From Phlebopus portentosus (lineage: Eukaryota; Basidiomycota; Agaricomycetes; Boletales; Boletinellaceae): a stretch of DNA of 64,000 bases. Numbering within the stretch: the stretch's first letter is position 1; each line of letters opens with the position of its first letter. Location of the stretch: positions 1,736,001 to 1,800,000 of the forward strand of contig JAYXKI010000009.1 in assembly GCA_037892935.1 (NCBI GenBank), given 5' to 3'. Position numbers and translations under genes: made by a program. Below the pieces are notes generated by a model, which saw nothing but the letters and a program-made list of their open reading frames with translations, did not search any database and was not told the origin of the DNA. This document shows, piece after piece, positions 23,239-33,767 of this stretch.

Positions 23239-23870
23239 AGGTAGGGAAAGTATAAACTCAACTAGCTGTGACGCGCGTCGTGCGACCCTGACCTTCTTCA
23301 TTTGGCACAACAATACAACTCTTTAATTCTGCCTTCCACACCTCACAAGCATACATTTGCTCTGCATACATGTCTTTGGATTGTAGATGCCTACAGATAT
23401 ATGTTTTTAATTTTCAAAAATACTAAGATTTGGCCGACCAATTAAGGAAACAAGTTTTTTGTACCAAATGGCTCAGAATTCATTTTCCATCATCCTGGCG
23501 AAGTTTCAGAAATTTTTTGAATTTTGACCTCTGGATTTTTGCTGCATCCCGGAGAAGTCTGAATGACTAATACAGCCTATATATGGTAATTTTATATTTA
23601 GTTAACTATTATTAGTAAGAGTCATTTCTTATGGATTCCAAGGGTGCTTGGAACTCAGCATAGGCCTGTTTAAATATCATAAAAAGCATTCTATCATACC
23701 TTAAGACACATTGGCAGACAAATGCTATGATATTTTGGTGTTCAACAAGTACCGGGATATCTGACCTCGAGATGTTTGCCACTAGGGTCCTTCCTAATTG
23801 GGCTAGATCAGGGACTTTCAGGGTCATCAGTCACATGTGACAGCTAGTCGAGTTTATACTTTCCCTACCT
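23239..23870. mobile_element. TIR element of 632 bases, TA target duplication
   Basis: Both ends carry a 31-base inverted repeat starting AGGTAGGGAAAGTATAAACT, with one mismatch between the copies, flanked by TA at 23,237-23,238 and 23,871-23,872. Inside is a 71-codon minus-strand frame (23,612-23,827) with no recognised domain. The ends differ from the other two families here, so it is a third type. It forms the right edge of the transposon zone. Confidence 0.85.
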
Positions 23871-24108
23871 TAGCAAATGCCCATAGCATTTTGTAACTTT
23901 GATGGTCACGTGATATGACCACTAAAATTTGATGGTGTGTTGATCTATCTATGAAATCGAATACAGAGACTGGATAAGTCGAGTAAGGCTAGTTTAAATC
24001 TAGTCAACGAGCCATATATATTGAGTTCAGTCAATAAGAACCCGGTAACAATCACGCTTCTACATGCAACGACTGGTACTGCCTGGGAGGCGCCCTTAAA
24101 TTCCCGGA

Positions 24109-25688
24109 TCAGCGATATTCAGCTCCACAGTCTCCGATAGTCGTGATCAGCCGCCTGCCATTCGATCGAATTAGGACAGCCTCTATTTCCTGTCTGTCTT
24201 CACTGGTCAGATGGAAACTAAAGACGCGGCCATTGTCCTGTGTGTGGGCTGACAGCCCCAAGCGCGTACCTGGTAGGTTGAAAAGCTTTGAAAACATGCG
24301 GGAGTGAATGTCAGCAAATCGCACCTATCAAGACGGCTCCAACGAAAGGATGGTCTAGGACCCAACGTGTCGCCACATTTGAGATGCTCACGCCACCATG
24401 CCGGTCTCCGATGCATCGCAACACGGAGAGAAGTGACTGAAAAATGGACCAATCTCCCCAGGCCCTGATGATCATGTCTAAATACTGCGAATCACCGGAT
24501 CAGACGTGAGCAGTCCGCGAGGAACTAGTGGCTATCCGAAGAACCAACCTTCCTCTGTGATGGAGTCATTGATCCCTGATATGCCTCGGGCTCCGGCTTT
24601 CCGAGCCATTCATCTGCAAGGAACCCTCCGCACTGCAAAGTTCAGGATCAGAAACACTGACCGGAACGATCATAGGGCCTACATCCTCAGATCGGAACAG
24701 TTCTAGAAGTCATACGTACTAATGTCCCGTACGTAAGGAGTTTGATGCCGTGCTTCTCGCAGACGTGTGCCATACCATGCAATGATCGCGTGTCGATCAA
24801 CGAAAACTGATAAACGTTCGTGATTCTTACATGCGTTTCGAAGGCAATTATACGGGCCTTCTGCCACTCACCTGGACCTGATTTGAAACAATGGCCCCTG
24901 CGCCCAGCCGTGTGCATATCTCGTCCGTTCTTATTGAGTCAAAGTTACAGAGTCCGATGGCTTTAATGACTCCCTGAGCCTGAAGACTCCTAAGATGTCC
25001 AAGTGCGACAAGATATCCTGTGTCGGAATAGTCCTGCCAGTGAAACTGTTTGATAGACGTTATATGTCCTTGCTTTGGCTAGTCCCGAATGAAAGGAGAA
25101 AAGTACCTGAAGAAGATCGACGGATTGGCTTCTCATTCGGACCAGGCGCTCGTTGATGGCGGCCTCGACCACGCTACGCGTGGGGGTTGTCTGTCTGAAA
25201 ACACACCATTTCGTAGCACCGATAACAGAGGTAGGGTTGGGCAGGTCCTGGCGGAAATCTCCCTGAGAACAGTCTCTAGCTTTAGAGCGACTCCGACAGA
25301 CACGAAGGTGTTAACCTACGAATAAGAGCTCTGCACTACCATAATGATCCGCTGGCAGAAATTTAGTTTCAAGGATTCTCCGAGTAACTTGTCATTCTTA
25401 CCCTATAAAGTGAACGAATCACGGCGAAGTAGGATGACGTGGATAAGTTGAAATTGCGAGAGAGCAGTGAAACGAGCTTGCCATGTCTGGATGAAATGGC
25501 GTCAAGTAAAATGATCGTGAAGTTGGGCATTGGTACCTACCAAATGCAATAAAACCTTCATCGACATGTCTCTTCATCTCTGCTCGTATCCTGCTGACAG
25601 GAGCAGTACCCCACGCATTGCTCGAAAGCTGCCAGAGACCAACGAAAAGACGAGGTACTGTGAGAGGACCAAGCTGCGTGAACTCCAT
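24109..25688 (-). CDS. Aldo/keto reductase, many short introns
   Basis: NADPH-dependent oxidoreductase of the AKR superfamily, cytosolic TIM barrel. The start M-E-F-T-Q-L-G-P is followed by G-L-W-Q-L-S-S and F-D-M-A. The active-site block D-H-Y-G-S-A-E lies at about 25,320-25,353; then G-A-T-K-W-C, V-D-L-L-Q, H-W-Q-D-Y, I-G-L-C-N-F-D, F-S-L-I-D-T-R, L-T-Y-G-T-L-C-G-G and the C-terminal A-V-L-I-G-T-R-L-G-L, ending D-C-G-A-E-Y-R. Most joints obey GT-AG with introns of 50-75 bases, for instance the last one removed between L-I-G and T-R-L. One joint, between F-D-M-A and D-H-Y-G, does not splice cleanly (see findings), so the gene may be intact with an unusual exon or a young pseudogene. Substrate unknown. 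Confidence 0.82.
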
Positions 25689-26521
25689 GCTGTAATGTTT
25701 TGTTTGTTCTTGACCGCCCGGGAATGGTCTGCTGAAAGAACAGAACTCGGTTGAAGCACGTCGAGCCCTTTATAGAAACGAAAGACATGCTTACCGCGAA
25801 GCAAGTACCTAATGCTGTTCCCGAGCGGCTGTGCTTGTGCTTCTTTCGGAATAAGATCCTGCCATGGCCATCGTCAGAACAAGCAGCTACCTAGCAAGAG
25901 TGTATCAAGATCCATTACCTGTTAAGAGTTGGCCGAAGTACTTGATAAATGGTGTTGTGTTTGAAACAAGGGAAGAAGGCCAAAGGTAACATGACTGGCT
26001 GCTTGAATGCCGGGAGGGATACCCCTGACAAGTGCGATTTCATGGACACATCATCCGCGCGGTAAACAAGGACAGATATGATCTTAAAGTCAGGCATACT
26101 AAATCAGAAAAGTTCACGCTCATCCGGGGGACTATAACAAATACAGCAACGCCCCGTGGATATCATCGCTCTCGTGGCCCGATCGTCACCTATCGTCACA
26201 CGCATCTTTGAATGGAGACAGATTAGGCGGCCAGGGCTCAAGTTAGCACGCGGCTAAGTAGAAAGAGCGCAATCTTCGCGGTTTCAAGCCTCCACAGCAA
26301 CGACTTCCTGATTTGACCTCGGCATCAGAGATTCCGAGGTGATGTGTGTACATCTGATTCGAGTCGGCCCAATCGAAAGCGCTGGCGTCGGCTTCTTGTT
26401 ATTAGCCTAATTCTAAGTTCTGCAGTATAAAGCCTCGACGTGTAGATCATAATTAAGCACGCTTCTGAAACCAAAGCTCAGCTGCAACGCAAAACTTTTA
26501 CCCTTAGTTTCAATCTTGTCA
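25689..26521. promoter_or_regulatory. Divergent intergenic region with TATA-like box
   Basis: The 833 bases between the aldo/keto reductase start and the next gene contain no convincing frame. TATAA at 26,426-26,430, about 92 bases before the ATG at 26,522, is a plausible core promoter for the gene on the right. Confidence 0.4.
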
Positions 26522-27271
26522 ATGCCTGCTCCAGAAGTAGACCCCATCGACGTGGCCGCACGTCCCGCAGTCGGACATGTGTAAGTTCCACTACACGGTG
26601 CTCCATGCTATGCTACACTGCTCACGGTTGTATCTAGAAACCTAATGGTCGATACGTTGATCGCCAATGCATCCCTCGACGAGCAAGTGAAATTATCATA
26701 CGGACCGAACTGCGACACTTACTGATCTGAGCCATGATCTCCTTCCAGCCTCCGAGCAATCGTCCGTTCTATGCTCGCGACAAACCCACCAAGTGTATCC
26801 TCCTCCTTCGTTACCGCAGCACGAACATGTCTTAGGCAATCGGCACAGCGAGGCATAGGAAAACAACCTCTGTTATTCGAGACGCGCGAGTGGCATGGAC
26901 GGATCAAGACAACACCTACCACACGTCTGAACAACCTGCTCACGTATACACGCACCCTGTACGGAGCCGGACTGGGATTTGATAGTCTAGATGTTCTCGC
27001 AGGGATCGTACGAGCGACGGCCGGACTTCGCTGGGACTCGGATGATCGCCTGGTCGACGAGCTCGCCATGATCGATGCGGATATCAGCCAGGCCATCCAG
27101 AGTTGCAGGGAAGAATACGCAAGTGGGAATGTACGAGATATTAGCATAGCACGAACGGCACTTCGCAGACTTCGGGTGGCTCTTAACGATTGCAGGGTGG
27201 ACGTCGAGAGTTGGGGCGGAGAATTTCCGTTTTCTCGAGGCAACGCAAACGCCGAGTGTCTGCAGGTCTAA
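26522..27271 (+). CDS. Conserved fungal protein of unknown function
   Basis: Model of three exons: 26,522-26,580, 26,638-26,682 and 26,749-27,271, giving a protein of about 208 residues. Intron 1 is a standard GTAAGT...CTAG. Intron 2 only keeps the frame if the donor is GCAAGT at 26,683, a GC-AG intron with perfect consensus. The product is mostly helical in appearance, with L-R-A-I-V-R-S-M-L-A-T near the N-terminus, L-Y-G-A-G-L-G-F-D-S-L, R-A-T-A-G-L-R-W and the ending E-S-W-G-G-E-F-P-F. From memory it resembles small hypothetical proteins widespread in agaricomycetes, but I know no function. No signal peptide or membrane segment. The long minus-strand frame over the same DNA is a shadow. 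Confidence 0.75.
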
Positions 27272-28420
27272 CTAGACGTTTCGTTGTGCATGTTCTCCTC
27301 AGTTCATCAATACATTCGCTGCCTTGATACAAGGTGTCCATCGTAGATTTGCCTCGCCGGTTGACAATGCCTTCTTCCTTGCTGCGTCGACCGAACTATG
27401 ATTGCTGGAAAGCCTGCGAGTACTTGAGGCACACAGCAGTACTAGTGACGGAAATTGAGTTGCGCCGTGACACATCAATTGAGTTGGTTGGACGAAAGCT
27501 CCATGGCATCAAAAACCACGGTGCAGCGGATACGCCGCTCGTCTGTCCCTGTATCTACACAGCGTTCTCCTTCGCCTGTGGGAGGCTGTCGGCAGGTGAC
27601 GAGCGAGATCAGATACCAATTCTACTCCGCTTCAATTTGCGTACGGCATGACCTGTAAGACATGCGGTTTACCCTTCAAATATCAGTCAGCTAGTACAGA
27701 CTCGTAAAGTAAGGATATAATGATTGTCTAGATAATTGGCCGAGAATTCGCGTACCTTCAGTGCCTGGTCTGGTATATCAATATCATACCTTCGTGGGGA
27801 GGGAGACGACTGTGCTTGAGCTTGAGCTCATCCCTAAGTCACGTGTACGCGGTTATGAATCAACAATTTTATAATCATGAATAATAATTGTCATTTCTCT
27901 AGATGGTGGTGTCTATTTCATTTCAATCAAAATTCGAGCCTGTCAGAAAAGTCAAGTCAATGTAGTAAATCAAATATCAACTGATTTTAATTTTGTTTTG
28001 TAGATAGATAAAGCGTACTCCGCCGGTAGAAGAATGCCACGGTTTCACCGGCGTTCATGCCTCAATCAGGGCACAGCCTGTCATGAGCTTAAAGGTTATG
28101 TCCATCCCGATTCTCAAGGACCACAGGTCAAGAACAATGAGCCCAGGAATAGGATCGGATTCATGTTCCTTCGGAAGCGAACGTTGGGACTCCCCTCAGC
28201 CGACTTACGTATGATCAGTTAGATGACCGGATCCATGCTGACGATGCTCGGAGATTCATATTGCGAATATCAAGACGGTAGAAGTCCTCTATTCGGTATC
28301 TCTGACGGATAGTCTTTGAGAGCCCGGAGCAAAGTCATGAGTCAAGCACTCAGTGGCGAGAATAGTCCCAGGTGCATGCCAGCCATATTGCATGGTTTGA
28401 CCTGATGAACGAGTCGCGTA
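27272..28420. other. Region without a supported gene
   Basis: A 95-codon plus-strand frame starting at ATG 27,367 (ending 27,651) lies 95 bases after the preceding gene and has a cysteine-containing C-terminal half, but no motif or splice pattern; it may be 3' untranslated sequence. The rest, to 28,420, contains only short frames. Nothing further is supported. Confidence 0.35.
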
Positions 28421-29760
28421 TCAGGTTCAAATTTAATGACAACCTGAAGCGCATCCGTCTTTGATTAAGATGTATCGTGTATAAAGCCTCCTAGTATTAC
28501 TTACTGACGCGAAGATATTCTCTGCGTGCGGAAGATGAGAGAATCCTGGCTTTCCGCACTTGGCAAGTGAGACGAGGATCCGGAGTGTTCCAGCACCTTT
28601 GTCAAACGTCAACTTCGGCGAACGTTGAACTAGGAACAAATGCCTCTGCGGGTTGGCAGACGCGACGTGATCTCAGGGCAGCGCAGTTAACCGTCAAATA
28701 CAAGAAATCACTCGTCCCAGGGTGTCGGAAGTTCTGTTAGGTATTCATTAGTGTCACATTCCTGAATTATATGTGATCTGTAAATCTCTTGCGTTAGCCG
28801 GTTCTGAAGATAGGATGAAACAGGTCGGTTCCGCTAAGGATCCAAACAGGTACAGGTGACAAGCGGAGATGTATGTAGACCCAGCAAGGCTCCGTAAGGT
28901 GTGCTTCCTTCATTCTTCGCGACCACTTCCAAAACTTCATTAGGGTAAGTTGAGGCGTCATGAAGGAGACTTGCGTCAGCTTTTCATATCTTACGAGTAA
29001 AAAAGAACTCCGAAACAATCGATTGAACTGCGATTGTCTTCGCCAGTTCCATTCCAGTTACGAAAGCACGAGGTTGAAGAATGAGAAACGACCGCTTGAC
29101 CCAGAGGCAACTTAACGTGCCCAATTCTTCTTGGACCATATTTCCTGCGGCATGATACACCCGGACGCTATTTGCAATGTAGGAGGTTCTCGAAAAAAAA
29201 ATGGATTGGGACGTCTTAGGATCACGCCAACCGGATGGCTTAGGCGTACGGACTTGGCCCGGCGAATGCATTGGCGGTTATTCAAAAGGTGAACGGGGAT
29301 TTGTGAGAAAGACGGCGAAGTTGAATCGCGAATGGTAGTCGTTTATATGAACGAATCGCTATCCAAACTACCATCCGTAATAACGCAGAGTAAGTAAAAC
29401 GGTACGGGAGACGCAATTGATTGCAGGCGCATAGGGATACCAACATTCGCCATAGCGTCTGAGATAGGTTTTCAGGGAAAATTGGGCGCATCACTGACGA
29501 TATTATAGCAGAGAGAATTGGCAACCAGATTTCTTCGATCTCGGTCTACGAACGGAATCAGCAACCGACGAGTCTTACAAATCTCAAGAAACTGTCCGAG
29601 ACCGCTCGGAGTCAGAGGGTCACTGCGCATTCACCGCCGATGAATTAAAGGAGGCAAGATTCCTTAGCGTGTTGGAAATAACTTCAGACTCAGAGGTACA
29701 GTGCCCAGTTGCTTCGTTGAGGTACTCGTGTGTCGTAGAAACCATCGATTAGATGCTGCA
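28421..29760 (-). pseudogene. Possible decayed gene, unrecognised
   Basis: A cluster of 70-95 codon minus-strand frames (28,433-28,639, 28,794-29,018, 28,984-29,271, 29,282-29,524) follow one another, with a start-like M-V-S-T-T-H-E-Y-L-N near 29,750. Frames change without credible GT-AG joints. I do not recognise the family, and it may be noise; clustering on one strand is the only support. Confidence 0.25.
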
Positions 29761-31292
29761 TGCGAGGTCAGAAATGCCGTCCAGGCCGGAATATGTCGCT
29801 TATGTATAAATTCACTCAACGTTCTCATCGACCCTGGATATTATTCGGAAGCCTCGGGATGAATCTTGTCTTCGGCTCATACTTTGGTCTCCGGTGAAGC
29901 GTTCATAGTGCCCCTCCCCTGGCACGTTATCCTATCTGCTCAGCTAATTATTCATCGCAATCTCCCCCTTTTCCAAGCTCGCCTCGTGTAGCATCTGATA
30001 TCTTGATGAACCGGGACTTGCCAGCATATTGTACGCTAGTATTGGAAAAGCGAAGGTTTGCTTGCTTCAGAGGGTTTTCTAGAAGGCCCGTTACGGCCTA
30101 CACCACGCTAAGGAGGGGGGGGGGGGGATCCAAGGTTCAGTGTGTTGGGAAGGCCGAGGGAAAACGCATTGCTTGGGAGGCCCAAGGGAATTGAAAGTTG
30201 ATGCAGTATCATGGTATACCTACGGACTGCGAATGGCTGTGCAAGAAGATTCATGGGAGTTCAAAGATACACATAACCTTCCATGATTGTGCCAGATTTC
30301 CACATCGGACGCAAGGTGGAACAAGGAGATAAGTAACCAGCTCCTTTGCACGAAAGAACCTGGTCCGGTCAATATTGTAGCTGCCAGTGAATAAGGTTGC
30401 GCCGCCAGGGTGGCGAGGTAGCATCTATACTACTGCTTTGCTGTATTGTCACGCGATTCCTGCTGAGAACTTTGACTCCACGCGGGATTCTAAAGGTCTT
30501 CCGTACGCATGTTCCCCATATCTGAGAACTGGAAGGAGATGAAGAAGAACAGAGTTATAAGATGCGCGCGTACTCCTGCAGTCCAAGATCCGAGGCGATC
30601 AGCCGGACAGTAGAAGGGTAACAAAAGTCCAAAAGTGGTGAAGACGAAGATCCTTCCTCCTAAGAAAGGTCCTGTCTATGCTAGTTAGACTAATGTTAAT
30701 GTGTAGAGGGGAAAGGAACCAACCGGAGTCTTGTATGTAGAGATGCTGCTATATTGCTGTACGGAATACAAAGGCCAGAGTGACTACAGGAAGCCATCCC
30801 TGGGAAGAGTCAATCTTCCAAGTCGTCCTGAAGCTTGTCTCGTCTGCGCGGTGCGGTTTATCCGTCTGTCGCCAGTTTTATATACTGACAAAAGTAGGTA
30901 AGGGAGGACAGCGACTATTGAAGTATACAAAACAGGTACGTAGGTAGAACGAGTCAAACTGAAAATGATGACTCAGCGCTGCCCAGTATGGTGGTATGGT
31001 GGAGAAAAACACGAACATTTCCTGAGTTGGACCTTCTGGCGCGTGACCTAATCCTCGCATGCATTATGTAAGACGCTTGTGCAATTTCGGCTGGACGGCA
31101 TTGGACGGCAGGATACTCCGTGCCTTCCCGAAATAGTCAACGCCGAGTCACGGTACTTGGTCCGTCAAGTCCGACTCCGAGATTTATTGATAACCACACC
31201 ACATCCAGAATATTCTTCCGTTGGCCGTCGGGTTCACACACAACGACTCGGCCGCATGTACATACATACTCCCGTCTCTCCTTCCTACAACC
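29761..31292. other. Gene-free stretch with a 13-G run
   Basis: No supported gene. An uninterrupted run of 13 G lies at 30,115-30,127, the longest homopolymer of G or C in the window. The last few hundred bases before 31,293 should hold the promoter of the MFS gene; no clear TATA box was chosen. Confidence 0.45.
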
Positions 31293-33283
31293 ATGGAGTC
31301 AGCTTTGCATAGCGACACTTCGACCATTGCAAACGGTGTGAATGGCCTATTGAACTTCACAGAAGAGAATGATGGTACAAAGCTTGAGAAAGCTGACTCT
31401 CGGCTCCGGCTCGGACTCGGACACGCTGTTCTCCAGGAAAATGGCAAGCTCGTCCTGGCAGAATTAGACCCAGAGGACGACCCAAAGAATCTGCCGCTTT
31501 TTCGAAAATGGCTCGTTGTTATTGTCATTTCGACCGCGGCATTTTGCACTGCATGCACATCTTCTATAGTGCGTTCAGTTCCCTCACGCTTTGTTGATTT
31601 TCTGGTCGACATGCTTATCATGATTAGGCGACAGCAGCTGAAGACGGTATGGCTGCCGATTTTCACGTATCAAAGGAAGTCGCTATTCTCGGAGTCAGTC
31701 TCTTCGTCGAGGGGATGGGTATTGGTCCTCTTCTCCTGGGCCCGCTGTCCGAATTTTACGGACGCAATCCTGTCTATTGGGTATCATATTCGGTGTTTTT
31801 CCTCTTCTCATTCCCAGTGGCCTTCGCTCCAAATATTGGTAAGTATGAGAGTTTCCGCATTTATTGTTTTTCCGGTCACATGCCTGAACTTTGTGCTAGC
31901 CGTCTTCCTAATATTCCGATTCCTTGGAGGATTCGTGAGTTCTGCATTCTTAAGTGTCTCAGGAGGCAGCGTCAGCGATATGTTCTCGAACGAGACAGTG
32001 GCGACGTAAGCAAGTTTTTCGTCTGGCGAGATAATTCGTATCATAACTGGTACGCTCTGTCAGTCCAATGGCCATTTACACCGTTTGTCCATTTGCCGGA
32101 CCTGTGTTCGGGCCTCTCATCTCTGGATTTGTCAATCAGCACTTACATTGGCGCTGGACGTATTATGTCCAGGTGGTGTGGTGCTTCGCTGAACTGGTAG
32201 CGATAATTCTCGTACGTCTTTCTTTCACAGAAATGCCGTTGCCAACTGTAATGCTAATGATTTATAACAGTTTATACCAGAGACTTATATTCCTATTCTT
32301 CTCAAGAACAAAGCAAGGAGGTGAGCCAAACGCTGTATATTTCAGTAGTCACTGATACACGGGTCTTGTCAGATTGCGGAAGCACAAAAGCATAGAAATA
32401 TATGCCCCCACCGAATTAGAAGACAGGGGACTAATGCATGCAATGATCGTCAGTTGTTACAAGCCGTTTGGTACGTGCTTGTATATGTCGGCAGTTCAGT
32501 CTCCGACCTTTTTTTTCAGAACTTTTGCTTTTCGATAGAATGGCGCTACTATTAGATCTGTGGACGGCACTTGTCCTTGGCATTCTTTACTTAGCCTTTC
32601 AAGCCTTCCCTATCATCTTTGGTGAGAAGCATGGCTTCAACACGCAGATGGTCGGCTGCAGTTTTCTGGGCATCGGAATCGGTCTTTTCCTCGGGACGTT
32701 TTCGCAGCCTTACTGGAATATGTAGGCGTCCAATACCTATGCGTCAATAAAATAGAACTTGAATGAGTGCGTAGGATATACAAGCGAGAAACCGTCAAGC
32801 ATAATGGTCATCCCCCGCCGGAGATGCGCCTTATGGTCGGAATGCCGGGTGGAATCCTTGTTGCCGTTGGTCTCTTCTGGATCGCATTTACGACGTTCGA
32901 TGGTATCCATTGGATCGTACCGATGCTTGGGTCTATTCCCTTTGGAATGGGCATCAACTTCGTTTTCACCGCAACCTTCACATACCTCGTCACTGCTTAT
33001 CGTCCGATCGCCGCCAGCGCGATGGCAGCGAACAGTGCAATGCGAAGCACGTTCGCTGCTGGGTTCCCGTTGTTTGCTGTGCAGATGTATCATCGCCTTG
33101 GTACAGTCGGTGCTACTGCTCTACTCGCCGGACTTACGGCGATCATGGCCCCTTTACCGTAAGCACAGCATTTATTTTCTCTGTTCGCCATCTTTAGCAT
33201 AATCCTACTTACTTCTTTGCAGCTTCATCTTCTACAAGTACGGGCCGCATATACGTGTTAATTCAAAATATGCGGTGGCATAG
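31293..33283 (+). CDS. MFS transporter, DHA1-like drug/polyamine H+ antiporter type
   Basis: Nine exons splice cleanly to about 511 residues: 31,293-31,568, 31,628-31,838, 31,900-32,005, 32,064-32,211, 32,271-32,320, 32,373-32,470, 32,520-32,721, 32,775-33,158 and 33,223-33,283, all GT-AG. The start ATG has the context ACAACCATGG. A hydrophilic N-terminus of about 70 residues precedes the first membrane helix (W-L-V-V-I-V-I-S-T-A). The loop L-G-P-L-S-E-F-Y-G-R is MFS motif A and G-G-S-V-S-D-M-F follows in helix 4-5, as in the fungal DHA1 family (Flu1/Tpo1-like). About 12 helices can be seen. It probably exports small toxic compounds at the plasma membrane; the substrate cannot be told. No sign of decay. 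Confidence 0.92.
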
Positions 33284-33767
33284 AGACTGTTATTACGGAC
33301 AGACAGTGTAAATAGATAGCCCCGCTTTGTATTATTACAGCTTAGACTACATCATTTGCCATCATTGGGGCCAGACGTAGTAGATCTCACCTTCTATTAT
33401 ACAATGATAGATATTCAACTCACTGAACAGTAGCGTCGGGCGCTTACGTAAAAGCCAAGAGGCGATCACCCTGATATTGATAAGAAGTTGATCATAGGCC
33501 CCCGACACGAATAATTGCAAACACTGCCGCACGGAAGATCCTGATTACCATGGGACTTGTCTGATCACCAGACGCACTGAAGATGATGTTCAAATCGGAC
33601 CAGAAAACACAGGATTGATTGATTGATATGATGCGAAATGCTGTGGAGGAAAACTATTGATGGCGAGTGTTCAGTCGGCAATTATCAACTGAGATCACGT
33701 CTCGTGAATGGTCGAGAGATGCATCTTAAACTGGAAGATTGGACATAGTCGGTGTCGTCATAGAAAG
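33284..33767. other. Convergent 3' intergenic region
   Basis: This 484-base gap lies between the 3' ends of the MFS gene and the TFIIIC gene. No open frame of note; it should contain both polyadenylation regions. Confidence 0.5.

Noticed and set aside
26719..27243. 174-codon minus-strand frame
   Set aside because: It lies entirely over a well-supported spliced plus-strand gene and has low-complexity Arg/Ser composition.
32737..33093. Antisense frame of 118 codons inside the MFS gene
   Set aside because: Shadow of exon 8 and its flanks; no motif.
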